The translations under genes and the position numbers were made by a program. Positions 1-7,119 of a DNA stretch of 21,140 nucleotides are shown here, piece by piece. Every line of letters begins with the position of its first letter. The stretch's first letter is position 1. Location: positions 1 through 21,140 of the forward strand of contig SFNW01000019.1 in NCBI GenBank assembly GCA_004554105.1, in the 5' to 3' direction. The notes under the pieces were generated by a model, which ran no database searches, had not been told where the DNA came from, and saw only the letters and a list, made by a program, of their open reading frames with translations. This DNA is from Clostridiales bacterium. Lineage in GTDB: Bacteria > Bacillota > Clostridia > Oscillospirales > CAG-272.

Positions 1-443
1 GGCTTGTTTCTGACCTTGTTTGCGTTGAGCGCAATCTTGATAGCGCCCTCTGCCGCCGCGAAGGACTCGTGTCCTGCGAGGAAGCAGAAGCACTCGGTCT
101 CGTCGGAGAGCAGCATCTTGCCGAGGTTGCCGTGGCCGAGACCGACCTTGCGGTTCTCTGCGACCGAGCCGGGAATGCAGAATGCCTGCAGACCGATACC
201 GATTGCCGCCGCAGCGTCTGCCGCCTTGGTGCAGCCCTTCTTCAGCGCGATAGCCGCGCCGACCGTGTATGCCCAAACTGCGTTTTCAAAGCAAATCGGC
301 TGCGTGGAGCGGACGATCTGGTCGACGTCGATGCCCTTGGCAAGGGTGATTTCCTTGCACTCGTCGATGGAGGAAATGCCGTATTCTTTCAGAACGCCGA
401 GGATCTTCGCCTCGCGTCTTTCGTAACCTTCAAACTGTGCCAT
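1..443 (-). CDS. GGGtGRT family protein (partial, C-terminus off the window)
   Basis: The first about 147 codons of a leftward gene are present; the rest lies beyond base 1. The protein begins MAQFEGYERREAKILGVLKE. Visible features include a conserved Cys in STQPICFENAVWAYTVGAAI and the glycine-rich stretch VGLGHGNLGKMLL. I recognise this as the GGGtGRT family, named after a motif that would lie in the missing part. Its biochemical role is not established, but in Firmicutes it is regularly paired with a NifU-like scaffold, exactly as here, which suggests a job in Fe-S or metal handling (inference). The ATG at 443 is preceded by AAGGAGG, which overlaps the stop codon of the scaffold gene, so the two are probably translated from one message. 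It is the last visible gene of a three-gene operon whose promoter lies at 1850-1878. Confidence 0.85.
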   Translation of the reverse strand, partial: MAQFEGYERREAKILGVLKEYGISSIDECKEITLAKGIDVDQIVRSTQPICFENAVWAYTVGAAIALKKGCTKAADAAAAIGIGLQAFCIPGSVAENRKVGLGHGNLGKMLLSDETECFCFLAGHESFAAAEGAIKIALNANKVRNK

Positions 444-457
444 TTCGCTGTTCCTCC

Positions 458-1174
458 TTATTCCTTACGCGGGTCGATGTACTTAACCGCTTCGTTGAAG
501 CGGCCGTACGTACCCATGGATTGCTTGTATGCTTCGCCGGGTTCTACGCCCTTCTTGATGAGGTCGGTCATTTTGCCGAGCGAAACGAACTCATAGCCGA
601 TGACCTCGTCGTTTGCGTCGAGTGCCATTCTCGTGCAGTAGCCCTCGGTCATTTCGAGGTAGCGGACGCCCTTTGCCTTGGTGCCGTACATCGTGCCGAC
701 CATCGAGCGTGCGCCCTTGCCGAGGTCCTCCATGCCCGCGCCGATGACCAGACCGCCCTCGGAGAACGCCGACTGGGTTCTGCCGTAGACAATCTGCAGG
801 AACAGCTCGCGCATTGCGGTGTTGATTGCGTCGCAGACGAGGTCGCAGTTGAGCGCCTCAAGGAGCGTCTTGCCGGGGAGAATCTCCGATGCCATTGCGG
901 CGGAGTGCGTCATGCCCGAGCAGCCGATGGTCTCGACCAGTGCCTCTTCGATGATGCCGTTCTTGACGTTCAGCGACAGCTTGCACGCGCCCTGCTGGGG
1001 TGCGCACCAGCCGATGCCGTGCGTGTAGCCCGAAATATCGGTGATCTGCTTGGACTGAATCCACTTGCCCTCTTCGGGAATCGGAGCGGGACCGTGATCG
1101 CAGCCCTTTGTGACATGACCCATGTGCTGCACTTCGGCGCTCATGGCATATTCACAAGAAAATTCTTTGCTCAT
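458..1174 (-). CDS. NifU/IscU-like iron-sulfur cluster assembly scaffold protein
   Basis: A 238-residue protein resembling the NifU N-terminal/IscU scaffold, which holds a nascent Fe-S cluster on conserved cysteines before transfer to client proteins. Candidate ligands are Cys57 and Cys64 (GWCAPQQGACKL), Cys85 (ETIGCSGMTH) and Cys110/Cys114 (LNCDLVCDAI); the IGCSG motif is characteristic of the fold. It is longer than a classical IscU (about 130-150 residues), with an extra C-terminal region from about residue 140. That length is typical of the form that accompanies GGGtGRT proteins. The ATG at 1174 has a GGAG ribosome binding site about seven bases upstream. The stop at 458 sits inside the ribosome binding site of the GGGtGRT gene. 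There is no cysteine desulfurase in the window, so the sulfur source is elsewhere. The family call is firm; the client is unknown. Confidence 0.88.
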   Translation of the reverse strand: MSKEFSCEYAMSAEVQHMGHVTKGCDHGPAPIPEEGKWIQSKQITDISGYTHGIGWCAPQQGACKLSLNVKNGIIEEALVETIGCSGMTHSAAMASEILPGKTLLEALNCDLVCDAINTAMRELFLQIVYGRTQSAFSEGGLVIGAGMEDLGKGARSMVGTMYGTKAKGVRYLEMTEGYCTRMALDANDEVIGYEFVSLGKMTDLIKKGVEPGEAYKQSMGTYGRFNEAVKYIDPRKE

Positions 1175-1201
1175 TGTTCTATCTCCTTATTTAATGTTTG
1201 A

Positions 1202-1777
1202 TTACTTGACGATTTCGCCGTAGAACTCGCCGAACGCGCAGGCGGCGTTTGCTTCATCGGTGTCGATGTGCATGGCGAGCGCGAACTTCGGGCTGACACG
1301 GACGACGACGTCGCCGTAAACCGTGCTTCTGCCGTTGCTCTCGAGCGCAACCTTGACGATGTCCTTGTCCTTGACGCCGAAGCGCTCTGCGTCGGCGGGG
1401 GTCATGTGAATGTGACGCTTTGCGACGATGACGCCCTCTGCGATGTCAACCTCACCCGCAGGACCGACAATCTTGCACGCGCCCGAGCCGGCGACGTCGC
1501 CGCTCTCGCGGACGGGTGCGGTCACGCCGAGCGTGCGCGCGTCGGTGAAGGACACCTCGACCTGCGTCGCTCCTCTCGCGGGACCGAGAATGATGACGTT
1601 CGGAATCGACTTCTTGGGTCCGACGAGCGTGACGCGCTCCTCGCAGGCAAACTGACCGGGCTGGCTCAAATCCTTTTTGTGCGTGAGGGTCGCGCCCTTG
1701 CCGAACAGCGTCTCGATGTCCGCCTCGGTCAGGTGGACGTGACGTGCGGAGGTTTCAACAAGAAATTTTTCTGCCAT
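1202..1777 (-). CDS. pduL: Phosphate acyltransferase, PduL type
   Basis: 191 residues, the normal length for PduL, which moves an acyl group between CoA and phosphate (acetyl- or propionyl-phosphate formation). Two zinc-binding histidine motifs are visible: SARHVHLT (His13, His15) and AKRHIHMTP (His122, His124). The C-terminal HIDTDEANA (170-178) supplies further active-site residues. The sequence starts directly at the catalytic domain, without the N-terminal encapsulation helix of microcompartment versions, and no shell-protein genes are nearby. It probably acts in the cytosol as the phosphotransacetylase of fermentation (inference). It is the first gene of the leftward operon, with a strong AAGGAG site before the ATG at 1777 and a consensus promoter upstream. 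A 27-base gap separates it from the NifU-like gene. Confidence 0.93.
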   Translation of the reverse strand: MAEKFLVETSARHVHLTEADIETLFGKGATLTHKKDLSQPGQFACEERVTLVGPKKSIPNVIILGPARGATQVEVSFTDARTLGVTAPVRESGDVAGSGACKIVGPAGEVDIAEGVIVAKRHIHMTPADAERFGVKDKDIVKVALESNGRSTVYGDVVVRVSPKFALAMHIDTDEANAACAFGEFYGEIVK

Positions 1778-1849
1778 GATGTTCTCCTTTTATGTAAAAA
1801 CAGATTTTTGTGCTTGTTTCTCGCAGATTTGACATAAACATACACGTTA

Positions 1850-1878
1850 ATTATATCACAAGCTTTTTCCTTTGTAAA
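1850..1878 (-). promoter_or_regulatory. Sigma-A-type promoter for the pduL operon
   Basis: Read on the minus strand: -35 TTTACA (1878-1873), a 17-base spacer, then a perfect -10 TATAAT (1855-1850). It lies about 70 bases upstream of the pduL start with no other gene between. Confidence 0.8.
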
Positions 1879-1950
1879 TGAGTAAAAGAAAATATTTTCG
1901 GGCATATTTATAGCAAATTCTATGTGCAAAGAGACAGAAGGAGAAGCGGC

Positions 1951-2691
1951 GTGGAAGAAAACAAGGAAAAAAGCAAAACGGAAGAAAAGGATAACTCGCC
2001 GTCGCCGCTCGGTTCGCGGCTCGAGGAGATCGCGAAGAGCGGCGGCGTGACGGCGAAAAGCGCGGGCGAGTCGATTCACTGCCTGTCGATTATCGGGCAG
2101 ATTGAGGGGCATTTTGTCCTCGACCAGAATCAGAAGACGACCAAGTACGAGCATCTGATTCCGCTGCTCTGCGCCGTCGAGGAGAGCGAGGAAATCGACG
2201 GACTTCTGCTCATTCTCAACACGATGGGCGGCGACGTGGAGGCGGGGCTTGCCATCGCCGAGATGGTCGCCTCGATGAAAAAGCCCGCAGTGACGCTGGT
2301 GCTCGGCGGCGGGCATTCCATCGGCGTGCCGCTCGCGGTCTGCGGCAGAAAGTCCTTTATTGTGCCGAGCGCGACCATGACGCTGCACCCCGTCCGCACC
2401 AGCGGCACAATCATCGGCGTGCCGCAGACTTTCTACTATTTCGATAAAATGCAGGACAGAATCGTCCATTTCATCTGTTCGCACTCGCACGTCGACGAAT
2501 CGCATCTGCGTGCGATGATGAACAACACAAGCGAGCTTGCCAACGACATCGGCACGATTATCGACGGGCGCGAGGCGGTTGCCTGCGGGCTGATTGACGC
2601 GGTGGGCGGTCTTGCCGACGCGCTCGACGCCTTGAAGGGATTTATCGCCAAAGACGCGCAGAATGCACAAAAAGCGGCAAACTTACGCTGA
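1951..2691 (+). CDS. ClpP-like serine protease, TepA (translocation-enhancing protein) type
   Basis: 246 residues from a GTG start at 1951, chosen because AGAAGGAG sits at 1936-1943 with a seven-base gap; an in-frame GTG at 1924 lacks such a site. After a charged, low-complexity N-terminus (1-40) comes a ClpP/crotonase fold. LILNTMGGDVEAGLAI (88-103) matches the ClpP substrate-strand region. GGGHSIGVPLAV carries the likely nucleophile Ser123, and ATMTLHPVR the likely His146. An acidic residue near DIGTIIDGREAVACGLID (about Asp205) may complete the triad. The combination GGGHSIG with TLHPVR is that of the TepA/YmfB branch rather than true ClpP. TepA in Bacillus has been linked to protein export and spore germination proteins; its exact role is unsettled. 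No Clp ATPase gene is adjacent. Confidence 0.85.
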   Translation: MEENKEKSKTEEKDNSPSPLGSRLEEIAKSGGVTAKSAGESIHCLSIIGQIEGHFVLDQNQKTTKYEHLIPLLCAVEESEEIDGLLLILNTMGGDVEAGLAIAEMVASMKKPAVTLVLGGGHSIGVPLAVCGRKSFIVPSATMTLHPVRTSGTIIGVPQTFYYFDKMQDRIVHFICSHSHVDESHLRAMMNNTSELANDIGTIIDGREAVACGLIDAVGGLADALDALKGFIAKDAQNAQKAANLR

Positions 2692-2711
2692 TTTCTTGGA
2701 TTGTTATTAAC

Positions 2712-2740
2712 TTGACAAGACAGTGCGCAACGTGTAAAAT
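2712..2740 (+). promoter_or_regulatory. Sigma-A-type promoter for the AEC transporter gene
   Basis: TTGACA at 2712-2717, a 17-base spacer, then TAAAAT at 2735-2740. It sits 20 bases after the stop of the TepA-like gene and about 30 bases before the transporter ATG, so the transporter can be transcribed independently. Confidence 0.8.
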
Positions 2741-2772
2741 AACGAAGTAACTTTTTACACAGGCGGTGCAAA

Positions 2773-3744
2773 ATGGACGTTTCCAATGTGATTTCGCAAA
2801 TGATGATGATGCTTGCCATGCTGGCGGTCGGCTATGCCGCGGCAAAACTGCACGTTGTCACGCAGGAGGGCAACCGAACGCTTTCCTCGATTCTGCTCAG
2901 CATCGCCTGCCCGTGCATGATTTTATCGAGCGTCGCTTCGGGCGGCGAGCGGGACGAAATGCTGCTGGTTTGGGCACTCCTCTGCGGCGTCGTTTTGTTT
3001 ACGCTGCTGCCCGTCTTTGCATGGCTGCTCGTCAAGTTCACGCGCATCGGCGGCGACACGTCCTCCGCGTGGGAATGTCTGCTCTATCTGCCGAATGTCG
3101 CGTTTATGGGCATTCCGGTCGCAGGCGCGATTTGGGGCAGCAAGGCGGTGCTGATCGTGGCGATCCTCAACCTTGTGTTCAGCTTTCTGCTCTTCGGCTT
3201 TGCGCCGATTCATTTCGGGCGTGCCGCCGACAAAAAGAAAGCCGACGGCATCGTCGGTGCGCGGCGGTTTCCGTGGCGCGCGCTGCTTTCGCCCTCCATG
3301 CTGGCAAGCTATGCCGCGCTGATTCTGTATGTTTGCGGTATCTCGCTGCCGAAGACGGTCGCGGGCACGCTGTCCTACCTCGGCGGCATGACGACGCCGA
3401 TTTCGATGATTATTTCGGGCGTCAACCTCGCGTCGATGCCGCTCCGCACCGTGTTCGGCAACGGCAAGGTTTATTTTATGTCCTTTTTGCGGCTGCTCGT
3501 AATGCCGCTTGCACTCTATCCGCTCTTTGCGTTTTTGCTGCGCGGCTGCGGGGAAGAACTGCTGCTGCCCATTGTCATTTTCATTGCGGGAATGCCCTGC
3601 GCTTCGACGACGCCGGTGCTTGCCGAGGCGGCGGGACTTCGCGAGGAATCGCGGCTCTGCTCGCTCGGCGTGCTGGTCTCGACGGTATTTTCGGTCGCGA
3701 CGATTCCGCTGCTCTTTGCCCTGACCGCCATGTGGGGCGCGTGA
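2773..3744 (+). CDS. AEC family transporter (auxin efflux carrier-like permease)
   Basis: 323 residues, almost entirely hydrophobic, with about ten predicted membrane segments grouped as two halves around a short charged loop at about 155-170 (GRAADKKKADGIVG). This is the size and layout of the Mem_trans (AEC) family, whose bacterial members are thought to export or exchange small organic acids such as malate or malonate. The first half contains SIACPCMILSSV, fitting the family's first conserved unwound region, and the second half has AGMPCASTTPVLAEAAG near the end. The start ATG at 2773 has a weak AGGCGG site but a good promoter directly upstream. The substrate cannot be told from sequence. 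The gene appears monocistronic, ending before a palindrome and a terminator. Confidence 0.88.
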   Translation: MDVSNVISQMMMMLAMLAVGYAAAKLHVVTQEGNRTLSSILLSIACPCMILSSVASGGERDEMLLVWALLCGVVLFTLLPVFAWLLVKFTRIGGDTSSAWECLLYLPNVAFMGIPVAGAIWGSKAVLIVAILNLVFSFLLFGFAPIHFGRAADKKKADGIVGARRFPWRALLSPSMLASYAALILYVCGISLPKTVAGTLSYLGGMTTPISMIISGVNLASMPLRTVFGNGKVYFMSFLRLLVMPLALYPLFAFLLRGCGEELLLPIVIFIAGMPCASTTPVLAEAAGLREESRLCSLGVLVSTVFSVATIPLLFALTAMWGA

Positions 3745-3752
3745 ATAAAAAT

Positions 3753-3772
3753 GGCGGGAGCAAGCCCCCGCC
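3753..3772. repeat. REP-like palindrome after the AEC gene
   Basis: GGCGGG (3753-3758) pairs with CCCGCC (3767-3772) around an 8-base loop, and the element is flanked by GCCCCAC. It resembles the palindrome at 13850-13869: both read, on the minus strand, as GGGGCG, a stem and then a CGCC end. It probably belongs to a dispersed short palindromic repeat family. Confidence 0.5.
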
Positions 3773-3818
3773 CCACGTCGGACAACGGCGCGTAAAAGCT
3801 GTTTTTCGATGAGCTTCT

Positions 3819-3852
3819 GCCTTTCCGCTACGGAAAGGCTTTTGCCTTTTTT
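3819..3852 (+). terminator. Rho-independent terminator after the AEC transporter
   Basis: GCCTTTCCG (3819-3827), loop CTA, CGGAAAGGC (3831-3839), followed by TTTTGCCTTTTTT. It is the evident end of the transporter message and insulates the deacetylase gene that starts 80 bases later. No convincing promoter for that next gene was found in the remaining gap. Confidence 0.8.
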
Positions 3853-3933
3853 ACAAGTTTTTGCGTCGTATATTCCCCCGTGCGCGGCGCATAATGAGAC
3901 TGTGAAACACAATGCGAAAGCGGGGGACGGAAA

Positions 3934-4707
3934 ATGAAACAGGTTCGGTTTGCACGGCGCGCCTTGTGCCTTGCGCTGGCGTTTACACTTTCGGTCACAC
4001 TGATCGGCTGCGGCAAAACGCTGCCTGCCTCGGCGGTGTACGGCTACGAGGACGACGCACGCCCCGCGCTCGACCCCGAAAAGCCGATGATTGCGCTGAC
4101 CTTCGACGACGGACCGAGCATCCACACGCCGCGTCTGCTCGACCTCTTTGCCGCATACGGCGGCAGGGGGACGTTCTGCGTCATCGGCAACCGAATCGAC
4201 CTGTTGCCCGACACGGTGGCGCGTACCGCCCGCGAGGGTCACGAGCTTGCGGTACATAGCTGGGACCACTGCCAGCTGACGCGGCTCGGGAAAAAGCAGA
4301 TGCAGGAGGAAATCGAAACCACGCGGGAAAAGATTTTCGGGCTGACCGGCGACGATTGTACGGTCATTCGTCCGACCTACGGCGCGGTCAACGACACCCT
4401 GAAGCGCGTGGCAAAGGAGCTTGACATGATCATCGTCAACTGGTCGGTCGATACGCTCGACTGGAAGACGCGCGACCCCGACGGCATTTACCAAAAGATT
4501 ATGGACGGTGCGGAGGACGGCGCGATTATCCTTTGTCATGATCTGTACGGCACGACGGTCGACGCGATGGAGCGCGTGATTCCCGACCTTGTCGCCGCGG
4601 GCTATCAGCTCGTCACCGTGACCGAGCTGCTGACGGCGGGCGAGCGGACGGTCGAGGCGGGAACGCTCTACCGCAGGCAGGGACCGAAGCCGGAGGCGTC
4701 GGAATGA
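3934..4707 (+). CDS. Polysaccharide deacetylase lipoprotein (NodB/CE4 family)
   Basis: 257 residues. The N-terminus is a lipoprotein signal peptide: basic MKQVRFARR, a hydrophobic stretch, then LIGC with the lipid-anchored Cys at 26. The mature part is a NodB homology domain, a metal-dependent deacetylase of cell-wall or other N-acetylated sugars. All five motifs are visible: TFDDGP (56-61; base Asp58 and metal Asp59), HSWDH (108-112; metal histidines), RPTYG (146-150), WSVDTLDW (170-177) and LCHD (200-203). The substitution of the usual RPPYG by RPTYG is minor. A PgdA-like or sporulation-type peptidoglycan deacetylase anchored outside the membrane is the most likely role. The ATG at 3934 follows GGGGGACGGAAA, a usable ribosome binding site. 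Confidence 0.92.
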   Translation: MKQVRFARRALCLALAFTLSVTLIGCGKTLPASAVYGYEDDARPALDPEKPMIALTFDDGPSIHTPRLLDLFAAYGGRGTFCVIGNRIDLLPDTVARTAREGHELAVHSWDHCQLTRLGKKQMQEEIETTREKIFGLTGDDCTVIRPTYGAVNDTLKRVAKELDMIIVNWSVDTLDWKTRDPDGIYQKIMDGAEDGAIILCHDLYGTTVDAMERVIPDLVAAGYQLVTVTELLTAGERTVEAGTLYRRQGPKPEASE

Positions 4708-4746
4708 AGGTTTTTCCGAGCAACGGCTCGGCATGTCGGAGAACGA

Positions 4747-4862
4747 GCCTCCCTCTTTGAGGGAGGTGTCGCCGAATGGCGACGGAAGGAGTTACGCGGG
4801 CAGCAGTGAAACTCCCTCAGTCAAAGCGCGAGCGCTTTGCCAGCTCCCTCGGAGAGGGAGCC
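4747..4862. repeat. MITE-like element with compound (double-hairpin) terminal inverted repeats
   Basis: Left arm: hairpin CCTCCCTC (4748-4755)/GAGGGAGG (4759-4766), then hairpin GTCGCC (4768-4773)/GGCGAC (4778-4783), then GGAAGGAGTT. Right arm, as the reverse complement, has the same order: hairpin GCTCCCTC/GAGGGAGC (4843-4850, 4854-4861), hairpin CAAAGCG/CGCTTTG (4822-4828, 4833-4839), then GACTGAGGGAGTT. The core is only about 15 bases. Nothing in it looks coding. It fills most of the 4708-4928 gap before the DUF512 gene, and the element at 8529-8666 has the same plan. Confidence 0.7.
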
Positions 4863-4909
4863 TTTTTATCAAAAGGCATTCGAGTTTTCTTTCACCTGCG
4901 GCAAAACGA

Positions 4910-4938
4910 TTGACGGCGCGGCGGAAATATGTTATACT
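4910..4938 (+). promoter_or_regulatory. Sigma-A-type promoter for the DUF512-lipoprotein-der operon
   Basis: TTGACG at 4910-4915, a 17-base spacer, TATACT at 4933-4938. The predicted transcript start near 4945 lies downstream of the only in-frame ATG (4929), which decides against that ATG as the translation start. Confidence 0.75.
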
Positions 4939-4973
4939 ATTATGCCAAACTATGTGCAAAGGAGGGGATTCAA

Positions 4974-6299
4974 ACGGTTGAAATCACGGCGGTACACCCG
5001 CACAGCCGTGCCGAAAAGGCGGGCATTCGCAAGGGAGACGTCCTTGTGACCATCAACGGGCATATCATCTCCGATGTGCTCGACTACCGTTTCTACCTTG
5101 CCGACAGGCGGCTTTTGCTTGCGCTGCGGCGGGACGGAACGCCCCTCGACATTGAAATTGCCAAGGGCGAGTACGACGACATCGGACTGGAGTTTGCCAC
5201 GCCGCTCATGGACAAAAAGCACCGTTGCGAAAACAAGTGCATTTTCTGCTTTATCGACCAGCTTCCGAAGGGACTGCGCGAAACGCTCTACTTCAAGGAC
5301 GACGACTCGCGCCTGTCCTTTCTGCACGGCAACTATATCACGCTGACCAACATCGACGAGGCGGAGGTTGACCGCATCATTTCGATGCACATTACGCCGA
5401 TCAACGTCTCGGTGCATACCACCAACCCCGAGCTGCGCGTGCGCATGATGAAGAACAAGCACGCGGGCGAGGTGCTGTCCTATCTGCAAAAATTCAAGGC
5501 GGGCGGCACGCATATACGCGCGCAGATTGTGCTGTGCAAGGGCGTCAACGACGGCGACGAGCTGCTCCGCACCATGCGCGACCTTGAGGCGCTCCGCCCC
5601 GCGCTTGACTCGGTTTCGGTCGTCCCCGCAGGTTTAACCAAATTCCGCGACGGGCTGTTTCCGCTCGAGCCGTATACGAAAGCGGAGTGCCGCGCCGTCA
5701 TCGAGACGGTCACGGCATTCGGCGACGAATGCAAACAGAAGCACGGCACGCGCATTTTCTTCCCCGCGGACGAACTCTATATCGAGGCGGGGCTGCCGCT
5801 GCCCGACGCGGACTTTTACGAGGACTTTACCCAAATCGAAAACGGCGTCGGTATGCTTGCGTCGATGGAGCGCGAATTCGGTATGGAGCTTGACTTTTTG
5901 CCCGACTATATCGAGGCACTCCACGGCAGACGCCGCCGCGTGACCGTGGCGACGGGTGCTGCGGCGTATGACTTTATCGCTTCGCTCTCTGCGCGGCTCT
6001 CCGCCGCCTGCCCGCTGCTCGAAATCACGGTTGTCAAAATCGTCAACCGCTTTTTCGGCGAGCAGATTACGGTGGCGGGACTGCTCACCGGCAAGGACAT
6101 TTATGAGCAGTTAAAAGACCGCGACCTCGGCGACGAGCTGATTCTGCCCGCCTGCACACTGCGCTCGGAGGGCGATTTGTTCCTCTGCGGTATGTCGCGT
6201 GACGAGCTTTCGGAAAAACTCGGCGTGCCGATTGCCTTCTCCGAGGGAGAGGGCGCGGACTTTATCGCCAAGGTGTTCGGTGCTTCGCCGGCGTTTTGA
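4974..6299 (+). CDS. DUF512 family protein: PDZ domain plus radical SAM core
   Basis: About 441 residues. A PDZ-like domain (1-60; VEITAVHPHSRAEKAGIRKG) is followed by a radical SAM-type cysteine motif CENKCIFC (Cys85, Cys89, Cys92), which would bind a 4Fe-4S cluster, and by the DUF512 C-terminal domain (about 290-441). The reaction is unknown. The family usually lies beside der in Clostridia, as here, and has been suspected of an RNA- or ribosome-linked role (inference). The start is unusual. AAGGAGG is at 4959-4965, but the properly spaced in-frame codon is ACG at 4974, one base change from ATG; GTT at 4977 and ATT at 4968 are the alternatives. The in-frame ATG at 4929 overlaps the -10 box. 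Homologues typically begin just before this ITAV segment, which agrees with 4974. Downstream genes follow at 40 and 18 bases, suggesting one operon. Confidence 0.88.
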   Translation, partial: TVEITAVHPHSRAEKAGIRKGDVLVTINGHIISDVLDYRFYLADRRLLLALRRDGTPLDIEIAKGEYDDIGLEFATPLMDKKHRCENKCIFCFIDQLPKGLRETLYFKDDDSRLSFLHGNYITLTNIDEAEVDRIISMHITPINVSVHTTNPELRVRMMKNKHAGEVLSYLQKFKAGGTHIRAQIVLCKGVNDGDELLRTMRDLEALRPALDSVSVVPAGLTKFRDGLFPLEPYTKAECRAVIETVTAFGDECKQKHGTRIFFPADELYIEAGLPLPDADFYEDFTQIENGVGMLASMEREFGMELDFLPDYIEALHGRRRRVTVATGAAAYDFIASLSARLSAACPLLEITVVKIVNRFFGEQITVAGLLTGKDIYEQLKDRDLGDELILPACTLRSEGDLFLCGMSRDELSEKLGVPIAFSEGEGADFIAKVFGASPAF

Positions 6300-6339
6300 G
6301 CGAAAAAACGATTGAATGAGACTGTAAGGAGGGTTTCGG

Positions 6340-7101
6340 ATGAAAAAACGAGTTGCTTTGACTTTGGCTGTACTGCTGCTTCTGCTGCTTGCGTCCTGCG
6401 GGAAAAAGACGCCCGCCGATACCGGCGACACGCAGACGAGCGAGCCGCCCGCGACCGCGGACACGAGCGCGACGACGGCTTCCTCGACCGAGACGAGCGC
6501 GACTTCGCCCGACCCGACGCCGGAATACGACACGGTTTTGCGCACGCTGAAAAGCGGCGCGCTCGACTGCGCCTATGACGTGCTGACCGTCGGCGACGCC
6601 GAGACCGACGCGTCGCTTTACCGCCTTGCCGACGAGATGCTTTCGGTTTATCTGCCGAACGCCTCCTCGCTTGAAAAGGAGGGCGGCAGCGCGACCTATA
6701 CGGCGAAGCTCGCCGATATTTACCTCGGCGAAACGCTGATTTCTGCCGCGTTTCGCGGCGAATATGCCATTCTCACCGAGGACGGCGGCGAGAGCCGCGG
6801 CGAGGTCTATTACACGGTCAACATCGACCGCGAAAGCGGCAAGCTGATGTCGGCTTCCGACATCGTTTCCGACTTTGACAAGCTGAAAGCCGCGCTCACG
6901 GGCGGCAAATTTACGGGCGGCATACCGAGCGACGACCTGCTCGCCCAGTATCGCCCCGAATACGACATCTACCCCTATGTGCGCTTTGACGGGGACAACT
7001 TCTATGTCAACGTCACCGAAACCGGTGTGACCGAGACCAACACCGAGTATAGCATTCCGCGCACGGACGCCGCGGATTTTCTCGCCGCGCGTTACAGATA
7101 A
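6340..7101 (+). CDS. Lipoprotein of unknown function, possibly DUF3298/RsiV-like
   Basis: 253 residues. It has a clear lipoprotein signal (MKKR, a run of Leu, LLASC with Cys20) and then a Thr/Ser/Pro-rich, unstructured linker (about 24-62). The C-terminal domain contains GEVYYTVNIDRESGKLMSAS and YPYVRFDGDNFYVNVTETGV. The phrase 'nascent beta strand, then D..SGK.. followed by a short helix' resembles the DUF3298 domain of RsiV-like extracellular proteins, but the match is only by eye and weak. The ATG at 6340 has an excellent AAGGAGG site. It sits between the DUF512 and der genes and probably shares their transcript. There is no evidence that it works with them. I do not recognise a specific function. 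Confidence 0.8.
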   Translation: MKKRVALTLAVLLLLLLASCGKKTPADTGDTQTSEPPATADTSATTASSTETSATSPDPTPEYDTVLRTLKSGALDCAYDVLTVGDAETDASLYRLADEMLSVYLPNASSLEKEGGSATYTAKLADIYLGETLISAAFRGEYAILTEDGGESRGEVYYTVNIDRESGKLMSASDIVSDFDKLKAALTGGKFTGGIPSDDLLAQYRPEYDIYPYVRFDGDNFYVNVTETGVTETNTEYSIPRTDAADFLAARYR

Positions 7102-7119
7102 CGAAAGGAAACAGGCATC

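Noticed and set aside
1729..2670. 313-codon minus-strand frame opposite the TepA-like gene
   Set aside because: Its composition is that of an antisense shadow, it crosses the pduL promoter, and its end overlaps the true pduL start in another frame.
2923..4734. 603-codon open frame on the minus strand
   Set aside because: It runs antisense through the AEC transporter and the deacetylase, both of which have clear family motifs. The translation is Arg/Gln/His-rich without domains, as expected for the complement of GC-rich genes.
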